Part shown: positions 1 to 8,755 of the stretch, one piece after another
Layout: the number at the start of each line of letters is the position of its first letter
Position numbering within the stretch: the first letter of the stretch is position 1
NCBI GenBank assembly: GCA_023228865.1
Contig: JALOAH010000038.1
Location: 1-41,916 of the forward strand
Reading direction: 5' to 3'
DNA: 41,916 nucleotides
Origin: Porticoccaceae bacterium
Lineage (GTDB): Bacteria > Pseudomonadota > Gammaproteobacteria > Pseudomonadales > Porticoccaceae
Position numbers and translations under genes: made by a program
The notes under the pieces: model-generated
The model's input: only the letters and a program-made list of their open reading frames with translations
What the model was told of the DNA's origin: nothing
Databases searched by the model: none

Positions 1-630
1 TTTGTCAGTAAATCCATGGTGATGAGCGCCGCTCTCAACAACGATTACAACGGGATCTGGCTGATGCTGCTGTTTGCCTCCGCCGGGGTTTTCCACCATG
101 CGGGCATTAAGATTCCCTACTTTGCCTTTTTTGGCCACGACTCCGGCATTCGCGCCAAAGAACCGCCCCTCAATATGCTGGTGGCAATGACCATTGCCGC
201 CGCCCTCTGTATCACCATTGGCGTCTTTCCCCAAGTACTCTACCAGCTGCTGCCCTACGACACCGGCTACAACCCCTACGACGCCACCCATGTGCTGGCA
301 CAAACCCAGTTGCTGTTTTTCTCTGCCCTGGCGTTTGTCTGGCTCAACCTGCGCGGCATGTACCCCCCGGAACTGCCCTCCACCAATCTGGACAGCGACT
401 GGCTCTACCGCCGGTTGGGAGCAAGTGTTGTCGGCAAATTTTTTGCGCGCCTGTGGCAGCTGGATCGCCTGGTGCGCAACTACGCCAGTCGCAGCCTGGC
501 TTTTTGCAGTGCCTATATCGGCAAACATCACGGCCCCGATGGCATGCTCGCCCGCACCTGGCCGACGGGAAGCATGGTGACCTGGGTGGTGGTATTGCTT
601 GTCGTTTATCTGCTGTTATGTTTGTATTAG
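1..630 (+). CDS. Na+/H+ antiporter subunit D-like protein (C-terminal part)
   Basis: The frame is open from base 1, so the start lies outside the window; about 209 residues remain. The first residues (FVSKSMVMSAAL) match the loop and helix seen in the NuoL/M/N-MrpD family of proton-conducting membrane subunits. Several hydrophobic helices follow, ending in a helix at the C-terminus. The family moves protons, and in Mrp complexes also Na+, across the inner membrane. The next gene begins 111 bp downstream and no convincing terminator lies between them. It could instead belong to another NuoM-like ion-pumping complex, because only the tail is visible. The family is fairly sure; the exact subunit is not. 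Confidence 0.8.
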   Translation, partial: FVSKSMVMSAALNNDYNGIWLMLLFASAGVFHHAGIKIPYFAFFGHDSGIRAKEPPLNMLVAMTIAAALCITIGVFPQVLYQLLPYDTGYNPYDATHVLAQTQLLFFSALAFVWLNLRGMYPPELPSTNLDSDWLYRRLGASVVGKFFARLWQLDRLVRNYASRSLAFCSAYIGKHHGPDGMLARTWPTGSMVTWVVVLLVVYLLLCLY

Positions 631-741
631 CCTCAAACGCTAAAATCAGCTCCACTTGATCTGAAAGGGGTTAGTTTTCACTCACCGAGAGCTAACATTC
701 TGCTTTAAGTGCAATATCAGTGCATTGAACATGGAGGCACC

Positions 742-1680
742 ATGAACCGTTTTCGAAATATTCTTTTCGTCAGCAAAGGCATCGAAGACGAAACGGAAAG
801 CCTGAAGCAGGCGCTTAGTCTCGCCAGCAACAACAAAGCAGCGCTGAAAATAATGGTCATTTACCCGCAGCTGCCCGGGGAACTTAAGGGGTACCGCGGG
901 CAATGGGAAAGCCATCTTGAAGAGGGAATTAAGCAAACCGCTCGCAGCAGCTATGCAACGCTTAACCGAGGAGAGCTGGACATTCAGCTATCTGTAACCA
1001 TAGAGGGCACCACCATCCCCGAAGTACAGATTATCCGTCAGATTTTGCGCGGCCAGCACGACCTCGTCATCAAAAGTGCAGAGTTGGTCGCTGGCGGCAA
1101 GGGTTTCAAGGCGCTGGATATGGAACTGCTGCGCAAATGCCCCTGCCCCCTGTGGCTTGCCAGACCCATCGCCCGCTCCCGGGATCATATCCGCATCGCC
1201 GTTGCCATTGACCCCGAAGGCCAGGAAAAAACTGCAAATGATCTCGCTCTCAATCTGCTGGCGCTGGCGGGTTCGCTGGCGGCAACCTGCAGTGGAGAAC
1301 TGGATATTGTTTCCTGTTGGGACTGTGAATACGAAGGCTTTTTACGCAACAACCCCTTTGGCAGCATTCCTGAAGACAAGGTTTTTGAAGCAGTGATCGG
1401 TATCCGCCAAAATCATCGCCAGGCTCTCGACGCCCTAATCGACAAAGCCGACCTCAACATTAAAACTCAAACTCACCATCTTCGCGGCAGACCAGAAGCC
1501 ATTATTCCGGAATTTGTCAGCCACCAAAAAATCGATATTTTGGTGATGGGCACCGTGGCAAGAACAGGCATTCCCGGATTTATCATGGGCAACACCGCTG
1601 AAAACCTGATCCAGGAACTGAAATGTTCCCTGCTGGCGCTCAAGTCCGCCGGCTTTGTCTCGCCGATAACGGCCTACTGA
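742..1680 (+). CDS. Tandem universal stress protein (UspE-like)
   Basis: This 312-residue protein has two Usp domains in tandem, roughly residues 1-150 and 155-305. The first opens with FRNILFVSKG. The second carries HIRIAVAIDP and near its end LVMGTVARTGIPGFIMGNTAENL, the G-x2-G-x9-GN-type nucleotide-binding loop of the ATP-binding Usp type. I chose the ATG at 742 because GGAGG at 733-737 sits four bases upstream; an earlier in-frame start at 709 has no such site. Only two bases separate its stop from the next gene, so it probably leads the following operon. Tandem Usps of this kind often sit beside ion transporters in bacteria. The role here, stress sensing or regulation of the neighbouring transporters, is inferred. 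Confidence 0.88.
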   Translation: MNRFRNILFVSKGIEDETESLKQALSLASNNKAALKIMVIYPQLPGELKGYRGQWESHLEEGIKQTARSSYATLNRGELDIQLSVTIEGTTIPEVQIIRQILRGQHDLVIKSAELVAGGKGFKALDMELLRKCPCPLWLARPIARSRDHIRIAVAIDPEGQEKTANDLALNLLALAGSLAATCSGELDIVSCWDCEYEGFLRNNPFGSIPEDKVFEAVIGIRQNHRQALDALIDKADLNIKTQTHHLRGRPEAIIPEFVSHQKIDILVMGTVARTGIPGFIMGNTAENLIQELKCSLLALKSAGFVSPITAY

Positions 1681-1682
1681 CC

Positions 1683-4415
1683 ATGGCGCAGGGACATCCG
1701 CACATCAGAGAGGGTGCCGGACAGGATAGCTACCACGACAAAGCTGCTGACACTGCCCTGAATGCGCTGGCAACAACAGCCGCTGGCTTGACCCAGGCGG
1801 AAGCGGAAAGGCGTCTGGCCGGCAGCGGCTACAATCGCCTGCCGGAACCTCCCCGCCACAGCGCCGCTGTGCGCTTCCTGCTTCATTTCCATAACATTCT
1901 CATCTATGTGTTGCTGGCTGCCGCCATCATCACTGCGCTGCTCGGCCATTTTGTCGATACGGTTGTCATTGTTGCCGTGGTTGTCATCAACGGCATCATC
2001 GGCTTTGTTCAGGAGGGCAAGGCGGAAAAAGCTATCGACGCCATTCGCCAGATGCTGGCTCCAAAAGCTTCTGTTGTCCGGGATGGCAATCGTCGCAGCG
2101 TCGAAGGCGAGACCCTGGTTCCCGGCGACATTGTGCTGCTCGAAGCGGGGGACAAAGTGCCAGCGGATTTGCGCCTGCTCCAGGCTCGCGGCCTGTCCGT
2201 ACAGGAGGCCATCCTGACTGGCGAATCTGTGCCCGTGGAAAAGGATTCTCAGCCCGTCAGCGAGGAGGCCGCCATAGGAGACAGAACCTGCATGGCCTAT
2301 TCCGGTACCCTGGTCACTGCCGGCCAGGGCAAGGGCGTGGTGGTTGCCACTGGCGCCGCCACTGAAATTGGCCGCATTAGCGGTCTGCTTGCAGAGGTCG
2401 ATGTGCTCACCACACCGTTGGTGGAGCAAATGGCGGTTTTTGCCAAATGGCTGACCACATTGATTCTCATCGCCGCTGTGCTGTTGCTGGCCTATGGTTA
2501 TTTTGTTGCCGCCATGGCTTTCGACCAACTGTTTATGGCTGTTGTCGGCTTGTCCGTGGCCGCCATTCCCGAGGGGCTTCCCGCCGTACTCACCATTACC
2601 CTGGCCATTGGTGTCCAGGCTATGGCGCGCCGCAATGCTATTATTCGCCGCCTTCCCGCCATTGAGACCCTGGGGTCGGTTTCCGTTATCTGCACCGACA
2701 AAACCGGCACTTTAACCCGCAACGAGATGATGGTTGCCTCGGTGCTGACCCACGACCGCTGTTTTACCCTGGATGGCGTTGGCTATGAACCCAAGGGCGC
2801 CGTGCGTCTGAACGACACAGAAGTGGATCCCGGCGAACACGCTATTCTCGACGAACTGGCGCGCGCCTGCGTGCTCTGCAACGATGCCGATCTCCACCAT
2901 CACCACAGCCAGTGGACGGTGGAGGGTGATCCCATGGAAGGAGCCCTGCTCAGTTTTGCCGGCAAGGTCGATAACGATATCAATGAGTTGCGCGGCCGTT
3001 GGCCGCGCACGGATGCCATTCCCTTTGATGCCCGCCATCGCTTTATGGCCAGCCTCCATCACGACCACGACAACCACGCCTGTATTTTCGTCAAGGGTGC
3101 TCCCGAGCAAATTCTGACCATGTGTGAAAATCAGCGCTGTGGCGAGGACATCACAGAACCACTGGCTACGGATTACTGGCAGCGACAGGCGGAAATGATT
3201 GCCTCCCAAGGCCAGCGGGTATTGGCTTTTGCCGCAAAATCCCTAGCACCTCAACAGACAGTGCTGGAGCACACCGATGTGGCAAAAGGGCTGACCCTTA
3301 TCGCCATGACAGGCATGATCGACCCACCCCGCCCGGAGGCCATTGCCGCTGTAGCCGAATGCCAGAACGCCGGTATTCGCGTCAAAATGATCACCGGCGA
3401 CCACAGTGGCACCGCGGCCGCCATTGGCCGCCAGATCGGCCTTGCCAATCCCGTCAGTGTGCTCACCGGCGCGGAGCTTGATACCCTGAACGACGATGCC
3501 TTGCGGGATCAGGTGCTGGATTGCGATATTTTTGCCCGCACCAGCCCGGAGCATAAATTGCGTCTTGTCACTGCCTTACAGGCACACAACCTTGTGGTTG
3601 CCATGACCGGCGACGGTGTCAACGACGCCCCCGCCCTCAAACGCGCCGACGCCGGTATTGCCATGGGCAAAAAGGGCAGCGAAGCGGCCAAGGAGGCTTC
3701 CGAACTGGTGCTGGCGGATGACAATTTCGCCTCCATTGCGGCGGCAATCCGTGAAGGGCGCACGGTTTACGACAACCTGAAAAAAGTCATCACCTGGACC
3801 CTGCCCACCAGCGCCGGCGAAGCTATGAGCATTGTGATCGCCCTGCTGATGGGTATGACCCTGCCGATAACCGCCATTCAGATTCTGTGGGTCAACCTGA
3901 TCACAGCGATTACCCTCGGCATCGCCCTTGCGTTTGAACCCACCGAAGAAAACACCATGCGCCGCCCGCCGCGGCCGCGCAATGAGCCTATTCTGTCCCC
4001 GATCCTGGCGTGGCATATTGTGCTGACGGCGATGCTCTTTGTCGGCGGTGTTTTTGGTATTTACAACTACGCCATCGCCCAGGGGTATTCCCTGGAGTTG
4101 GCGCGAACCATGGTGGTCAACACCCTGGTGGTCATGGAAATTTTTTTCCTGTTTTTTGTGCGCAATATTTACGGTACATCGCTGACCTGGAAGGCAGCCC
4201 GCGGCACCACCATAGTTTGGCTCACGGTAATTATTGTTACTCTGGCCCAATTCGCCATGACCTATGTTCCCTTTCTTCAAAACGTTTTTGTCACTGAGCC
4301 TGTGGCATTTAACGACGGCTTGCTGATTGTCGCTGTTGGTATTGCTTTATTTGTGATTATTGAGCTTGAAAAACAGCTGCGCCTGCGCTTGTTGAACACC
4401 CGGAAATCGCCATGA
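1683..4415 (+). CDS. P-type cation-transporting ATPase (P2-like)
   Basis: This 910-residue inner-membrane pump hydrolyses ATP to move a cation. Visible parts are the N-terminal cation-ATPase domain, TGES in the actuator domain (residues 179-182), the helix-4 motif IPEGLP (about 295-300), the phosphorylated aspartate of DKTGTLT (D339) and the hinge TGDGVNDAPA (642-651). A C-terminal bundle of about six helices follows. The overall plan matches the Ca2+/Na+/Mg2+ (P2) group. In helix 6 the family's ion-binding NLVTDG-type segment reads NLITAI here, without the aspartate, so the ion cannot be named. A His-rich stretch (about 400-404) lies in the nucleotide-binding domain. The start at 1683 gives the usual length. 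The stop overlaps the next start as ATGA, which implies translational coupling. Confidence 0.93.
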   Translation: MAQGHPHIREGAGQDSYHDKAADTALNALATTAAGLTQAEAERRLAGSGYNRLPEPPRHSAAVRFLLHFHNILIYVLLAAAIITALLGHFVDTVVIVAVVVINGIIGFVQEGKAEKAIDAIRQMLAPKASVVRDGNRRSVEGETLVPGDIVLLEAGDKVPADLRLLQARGLSVQEAILTGESVPVEKDSQPVSEEAAIGDRTCMAYSGTLVTAGQGKGVVVATGAATEIGRISGLLAEVDVLTTPLVEQMAVFAKWLTTLILIAAVLLLAYGYFVAAMAFDQLFMAVVGLSVAAIPEGLPAVLTITLAIGVQAMARRNAIIRRLPAIETLGSVSVICTDKTGTLTRNEMMVASVLTHDRCFTLDGVGYEPKGAVRLNDTEVDPGEHAILDELARACVLCNDADLHHHHSQWTVEGDPMEGALLSFAGKVDNDINELRGRWPRTDAIPFDARHRFMASLHHDHDNHACIFVKGAPEQILTMCENQRCGEDITEPLATDYWQRQAEMIASQGQRVLAFAAKSLAPQQTVLEHTDVAKGLTLIAMTGMIDPPRPEAIAAVAECQNAGIRVKMITGDHSGTAAAIGRQIGLANPVSVLTGAELDTLNDDALRDQVLDCDIFARTSPEHKLRLVTALQAHNLVVAMTGDGVNDAPALKRADAGIAMGKKGSEAAKEASELVLADDNFASIAAAIREGRTVYDNLKKVITWTLPTSAGEAMSIVIALLMGMTLPITAIQILWVNLITAITLGIALAFEPTEENTMRRPPRPRNEPILSPILAWHIVLTAMLFVGGVFGIYNYAIAQGYSLELARTMVVNTLVVMEIFFLFFVRNIYGTSLTWKAARGTTIVWLTVIIVTLAQFAMTYVPFLQNVFVTEPVAFNDGLLIVAVGIALFVIIELEKQLRLRLLNTRKSP

Positions 4416-6112
4416 TTGATGTGAGTATTCTCAGTTCATCCCCTTTTTACGAACTGGCGGCGCTATTGGCGCTGGCTGGCGCGGTGGGCTTTGTCGGCCT
4501 GCTGTTGCGCCAACCCATGGTGGTGAGCTTTATCGCGGTGGGGATTCTCGCGGGGCCTTCGGCGCTCGATATTGTCCAGTCCATGGAAAATATCGAACTC
4601 ATGGCGGAGCTGGGTATCGCTGTGCTGTTGTTTCTCGTCGGCCTGAAATTGGATCTCAAACTGATTCGCACCCTGGGCGCCGTCGCCGTCGCCCTCGCCA
4701 CGGGCATTGGCCAGGTGGCTTTTACCTCCCTCTTCGGATTTTTAATTGCCATATCCCTAGGGCTCGGCGTGGTCGGCTCCCTCTACATCGCCGTGGCGCT
4801 GACATTTTCGAGCACGATTATTATTGTCAAACTGCTATCGGACAAACGGGAAACCGACTCCCTTCACGGCCGCATCGCCATCGGCTTTCTGATTGTTCAG
4901 GACTTGGTAGTGGTCTTGGCGATGATGGCGCTGTCGTCCTTTGGCATCGGCGGCTCCTCTGGCGGCGACACCGATGCTTTTGCGCGCATCGCCACCGTCG
5001 TTGTCAACGGCCTCGGCATGGTGGCCTTCGTGGCCTTTTTTATCTATTTTGTCGCCACCCCCCTGGTGCGCCGTATCGCCCACTCCTCTGAGCTGCTGGT
5101 CACCTTTGCCGTGGCCTGGGCGGTGCTGCTCGCCGCCATCGGTCATTATCTGGGTTTCAGCAAGGAGCTGGGCGGGCTTCTCGCCGGCGTTTCCCTGGCG
5201 TCCACACCTTTTCGGGAGAACATTGTGGCGCGCCTGGCGCCGCTGCGGGATTTCCTGTTGCTGTTCTTTTTTATCGCCCTCGGCACTCAACTCGACCTCA
5301 GCCTGTTGGGGGAACAGATTGCCCCTGCCCTGATTTTTTCCATTTTCGTGCTGGTGGGCAATCCCCTCATCGTCATGGTGATTATGGGCATCATGGGCTA
5401 CCGCAAGCGCACCGGCTTTCTCGCCGGGCTTACGGTGGCGCAAATCAGCGAGTTTTCCCTCATCTTCATGGCCATGGGCATGACCCTCGGCCATGTCAAC
5501 GCCGAAGCCCTGGGCCTGGTAACCCTGGTGGGGTTGATCACCATCGCCACGTCCGTTTATATGATCACCTATTCCCATCCGCTCTATCAGTGGCTGGAGC
5601 CTGCCCTGGGGTTATTTGAGCGGGATGTGCCCCACCGGGAACAGGACATCGAGGAAAAGGGCGTCACTGCCCAGACCCATGATGTCATCCTCTTTGGCCT
5701 CGGGCGCTACGGCAAGGCCATCGCCCACTATCTGACGCGGGAAAATTTTCGCATTTTGGCCATCGATTTTAATCCCGAGGAAATCCGCCGCTGGCATGCC
5801 CAGGGGCGCGACGCCGCCTATGGCGACGCCAGCGACCACGAGTTTATCGCCTCGCTGCCGTTGAAAAACATCAAATGGGTGATCAGCGCACTGCCCGAGC
5901 ACGATGTCGGTATTACCCATGAAGACCCCCGCAGCGTGCTTATCGACGGCTTAAAACAGCAACATTTCAGTGGCAAGATTGCCGTATCCAGCCATCACGT
6001 CGGCGATGTCGAAGGGCTCAAACAGAAGGGCGCAGACCTGGTTTTCTGCCCTTTTATCGATGCGGCGGAGCGCGCGGTAGCGCGAATAAAGGAAAACACA
6101 TCGACAGTTTAA
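4412..6112 (+). CDS. CPA2 cation/proton antiporter with TrkA-N domain (KefB/Ybal-like)
   Basis: This 566-residue protein has about twelve hydrophobic helices over residues 10-390, the Na+/H+ exchanger fold of the CPA2 family. A cytosolic Rossmann (TrkA-N) domain follows, starting with VILFGLGRYGKAI; the GxGxxG motif is at 429-434. Members exchange K+ or Na+ for protons, and the TrkA-N domain usually gates them by binding NAD(H) or similar ligands. No TrkA-C domain is apparent, since the protein ends soon after the Rossmann fold. It is coupled to the upstream ATPase by a 4-bp overlap, and the flavo-haem reductase starts 13 bp downstream. A transporter gated by NADH next to an NAD(P)H oxidoreductase is suggestive, but that link is inference. 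Confidence 0.92.
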   Translation: MIDVSILSSSPFYELAALLALAGAVGFVGLLLRQPMVVSFIAVGILAGPSALDIVQSMENIELMAELGIAVLLFLVGLKLDLKLIRTLGAVAVALATGIGQVAFTSLFGFLIAISLGLGVVGSLYIAVALTFSSTIIIVKLLSDKRETDSLHGRIAIGFLIVQDLVVVLAMMALSSFGIGGSSGGDTDAFARIATVVVNGLGMVAFVAFFIYFVATPLVRRIAHSSELLVTFAVAWAVLLAAIGHYLGFSKELGGLLAGVSLASTPFRENIVARLAPLRDFLLLFFFIALGTQLDLSLLGEQIAPALIFSIFVLVGNPLIVMVIMGIMGYRKRTGFLAGLTVAQISEFSLIFMAMGMTLGHVNAEALGLVTLVGLITIATSVYMITYSHPLYQWLEPALGLFERDVPHREQDIEEKGVTAQTHDVILFGLGRYGKAIAHYLTRENFRILAIDFNPEEIRRWHAQGRDAAYGDASDHEFIASLPLKNIKWVISALPEHDVGITHEDPRSVLIDGLKQQHFSGKIAVSSHHVGDVEGLKQKGADLVFCPFIDAAERAVARIKENTSTV

Positions 6113-6125
6113 GGATCGGTGAACA

Positions 6126-7430
6126 ATGACCACCCACAGGGCTCATCTCCTTTTATGGCTTCTCGCATTGGCGCCCGCCCTGGTTGCCCTGTGGTGTTTA
6201 CCCCCTGGCGCCTTCGCCACTATTTCCAGCGCCCTCAACGCCCTCGGCCGGCTGACGGGCATTGCCGGGCTGGGGCTGTTTTTGGTGGCGGCGATCAGCT
6301 GCGTGCGCATGATCGGTTTCGACCGCTGGTTTGGCGGCCTCACCAGCCTGTGGCAAAGCCATCATCTGCTGGGTGCCTGGTCGTTCCTGTTGCTCTTGGC
6401 TCACCCGCTGCTGCTGGCGCTCGCCAATGTGGAGCTGTCCCTCAACAGCGCGGTGACGCTTCTTTTTCCATCCCACGGCGGCGCCGCTATTTGGGCGGGG
6501 TGGGGCGCCCTGGTGCTGATGATGATTTTTCTGGCGCCCAGCTTCGCCTTTTTCGGCAAGCCCGATTACCAAAAGTGGAAAAAAATCCACGGCCTTTCCG
6601 GCATCGCCGCCGTGCTCGCCATTGCCCATACCCTGTGGCTGGCGCGCACCATTGCCGAACCCTGGGACAGTATTATCTGGTTGACCCTGATTGCCGCCGC
6701 CCTTGCCAGCCTTGCCTACAGCCTGATTTTTGCGCGCCGCGCCAGCCAGTTCGCCTATGCGGTCAACGCTGTCCATCATCCGGCAAACAATGTGGTGGAG
6801 CTGAGCCTGGCGCCAGAGGGACGGGCGCTGAGCTACGCCCCCGGCCAGTTTGTCTATCTGAGCCATTTTGACCGCAATCTCTCGGCGGGCTATGGTGAAG
6901 AGCACCCCTACACATTGTCGTCTTCGCCAAGTGAGAAGGATTTGCGCATCACCATCAAGGATCTGGGCGACGCCAGCCGCGCCATACAACAGATAACCAC
7001 CGGCGCCAAGGTTCGGGTCTGCGGCCCCTATGGTGCCTTCTTCCCCCAGCACAGCAAAGATAGAGAACTCTGGATTGCCGGCGGCATCGGCATCACTCCC
7101 TTTCTGGGGCGCGCCCGTCATTTGGCGGCCACAGGCACCGGGGTCGATATTCAGCTCATTTACTGTATTCAGGACGAAGCCCGCGCCCTTTTTGCCGATG
7201 AGCTGCAAGGATTGGCGCAGGCTATTCCCGGCTTTACTCTCAGCCTGCACTATTATTACCAGCACGGCTCGCTGGACGCGGATTTTCTCCGCTACCACTG
7301 CGCCGATATGGCGAGGAGACAAATTTATATCTGTGGCCCCAAACCCCTGATAACACTGGCGCGGGAACTGTCCCTGACCGCTGGCGTGCCCCACAAAAAA
7401 CTCCACAGTGAGGAATTTGACCTGTTATGA
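6126..7430 (+). CDS. Ferric reductase-like transmembrane flavo-haem oxidoreductase
   Basis: This 434-residue inner-membrane protein has the plan of NADPH oxidase/ferric reductase (FRD) proteins. About six helices (residues 8-205) carry paired histidines that could bind two b haems: H79/H80 and H93 on one helix, H155 and H168 on another, spaced about 13 apart. The C-terminal half is an FAD- and NAD(P)-binding reductase: APGQFVYL at about 238-245, HPYTLSS at 260-266 (FAD), AGGIGITPFL at 318-327 and YICGPKPL near the end (NAD(P)H). The expected role is to take electrons from cytosolic NAD(P)H through FAD and haem b to the periplasmic side. The last codons overlap the cytochrome b5 gene as ATGA, so the two are probably made together. 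The substrate on the outer side is not known. Confidence 0.9.
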   Translation: MTTHRAHLLLWLLALAPALVALWCLPPGAFATISSALNALGRLTGIAGLGLFLVAAISCVRMIGFDRWFGGLTSLWQSHHLLGAWSFLLLLAHPLLLALANVELSLNSAVTLLFPSHGGAAIWAGWGALVLMMIFLAPSFAFFGKPDYQKWKKIHGLSGIAAVLAIAHTLWLARTIAEPWDSIIWLTLIAAALASLAYSLIFARRASQFAYAVNAVHHPANNVVELSLAPEGRALSYAPGQFVYLSHFDRNLSAGYGEEHPYTLSSSPSEKDLRITIKDLGDASRAIQQITTGAKVRVCGPYGAFFPQHSKDRELWIAGGIGITPFLGRARHLAATGTGVDIQLIYCIQDEARALFADELQGLAQAIPGFTLSLHYYYQHGSLDADFLRYHCADMARRQIYICGPKPLITLARELSLTAGVPHKKLHSEEFDLL

Positions 7431-7786
7431 AAAAACTCTGTTATTCCGCCTTTATCGCCTTTTGGGCAAGTATTGCCACCCTGGTGGCCGTGCAGGTGCT
7501 CGCCACCGACGGCGCAGATGGCGCCAGTCGAGCCGAAACCGCGCCCATCACCCTGGAAGAATTGGCCAGCCATAACAGCGAACAGGACTGCTGGATCGCC
7601 GTGGAAGGCAAGGTGTACGACATCACCACCTATGTGCCCAAGCACCCGGTGCCACCGGCCATATTGCTGGCATGGTGCGGCAAGGAGGCCACTGAGGGCA
7701 TGCGCACCAAAGGCTATGGCCGCGACCACAGTCCCGCCGCCTGGGAAATGCTCGACGCCTATTTTGCAGGCTCGCTGGCGGAATAA
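7427..7786 (+). CDS. Periplasmic cytochrome b5-like haem protein
   Basis: This is a 119-residue protein with an N-terminal hydrophobic segment (residues 4-26), either a signal peptide or a membrane anchor, then a cytochrome b5-like domain from about residue 40 to 117. The domain opens with ITLEELASHN and DCWIAVEGKVYDIT, as in cytochrome b5. The two axial histidines are probably H73 (KHPVPP, in place of HPGG) and H101 (GRDHSPAA). A cysteine, C84 in LAWCGKEAT, follows the first histidine. The gene is coupled by overlap to the flavo-haem reductase, and the decahaem cytochrome starts 20 bp downstream. I infer that it passes electrons between them in the periplasm. The fold assignment is strong; the partner assignment comes from gene context only. 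Confidence 0.88.
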   Translation: MKKLCYSAFIAFWASIATLVAVQVLATDGADGASRAETAPITLEELASHNSEQDCWIAVEGKVYDITTYVPKHPVPPAILLAWCGKEATEGMRTKGYGRDHSPAAWEMLDAYFAGSLAE

Positions 7787-7806
7787 GCTATAACGGGGAG
7801 AGTATT

Positions 7807-8745
7807 GTGGCAGCTCGTCAACCAAACATCTTGGCGTCCGTGGCAGTGGCAGTGGCAGTGGCAAAATCAGTGTCGGCATCCCCTTCGCTGTTGTTGATCG
7901 CGCTGCTGTGGATATGCTCAACCCTGTTGGCAACACTCGTACTCGCCGATGACGCCAGCTGCCACTTCTGTCACGCCAAGGACGCCCAGGGCGGCATTGC
8001 CCACCGCGCCCACGGCCTGGGCGCCGACCCCGAGGGCAGGCAGGGCACGGTAAGCTGCACCTCCTGCCACGGCAACAGCGCCGACCACGCCCGCAATCCC
8101 GGCATCAAGCCAGAGCACAGCTTCGCCAAAGAGGGCGATAATCTGGCTGCCGGCGACAGCACCTGTCTCAGCTGCCACAACAGTGCCATGAACCACTGGG
8201 CGTTCAGCGAGCACAACCAGGCAGAAATCGGCTGCCACAGCTGCCACAGCATTCACACAGCAGAGGATCAGATTCAAACCAGGGACGGCCAGTTCCAGGC
8301 ATGTACCAGCTGCCACCAGCGCGAGCGCGCCGGGCAGACGCAGTTTTCCCGCCATCCCCTGGCAGAAGGCCATATCCAGTGTACGGATTGCCACGCGCCC
8401 CACGGCGGCAGCGCCATGAGCAATTTTACCCAGGCGACCCTCAACGACACCTGTTACCAGTGCCACGCCGAAAAACGCGGCCCTTTTCTCTTTGAGCACG
8501 AGCCGGTGCAGGACGATTGCAGCCACTGCCATCTGCCCCACGCCTCCGTCCACGACAGCCTGCTCAAGGCAAAGCAACCCTTTTTATGCCAGCAATGCCA
8601 TATTGCCTCCCGCCACCCGGGTACGCTTTACGATTCCGAACGCCTGGGCAACAGAGATATTAATATCGTCGGCCAGTCCTGCACCAACTGCCACAGCCAG
8701 GTGCATGGCGGCAACCACCCCGCCAGCTCCACGTTCAGACGTTAG
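7807..8745 (+). CDS. Decahaem c-type cytochrome, DmsE/MtrA family
   Basis: This 312-residue protein contains exactly ten CxxCH haem-binding motifs: CHFCH, CTSCH, CLSCH, CHSCH, CTSCH, CTDCH, CYQCH, CSHCH, CQQCH and CTNCH. That number and the length match MtrA/DmsE/PioA, the periplasmic wires that insert into an MtrB-type barrel. The start is GTG at 7807, supported by GGGGAG six or seven bases upstream. The N-terminal region has an unusually long hydrophobic leader (residues 11-46) with a VAVAVAVA run encoded by four copies of GTGGCA. Cleavage is probably just before DDASCHFCH. The MtrB-like gene follows after 10 bp. Family membership is very clear; direction of electron flow and final acceptor are not. 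Confidence 0.95.
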   Translation: MAARQPNILASVAVAVAVAKSVSASPSLLLIALLWICSTLLATLVLADDASCHFCHAKDAQGGIAHRAHGLGADPEGRQGTVSCTSCHGNSADHARNPGIKPEHSFAKEGDNLAAGDSTCLSCHNSAMNHWAFSEHNQAEIGCHSCHSIHTAEDQIQTRDGQFQACTSCHQRERAGQTQFSRHPLAEGHIQCTDCHAPHGGSAMSNFTQATLNDTCYQCHAEKRGPFLFEHEPVQDDCSHCHLPHASVHDSLLKAKQPFLCQQCHIASRHPGTLYDSERLGNRDINIVGQSCTNCHSQVHGGNHPASSTFRR

Positions 8746-8755
8746 GAGTGCAGCC

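Noticed and set aside
670..696. GTTAG...CTAAC pairing before the Usp gene, considered as a terminator
   Set aside because: Only five pairs with a 17-base loop and no T-run; too weak.
6198..7406. 402-codon minus-strand open frame opposite the flavo-haem reductase
   Set aside because: Low-complexity Gly/Gln/Arg-rich translation, no family resemblance, and it mirrors a well-supported gene.
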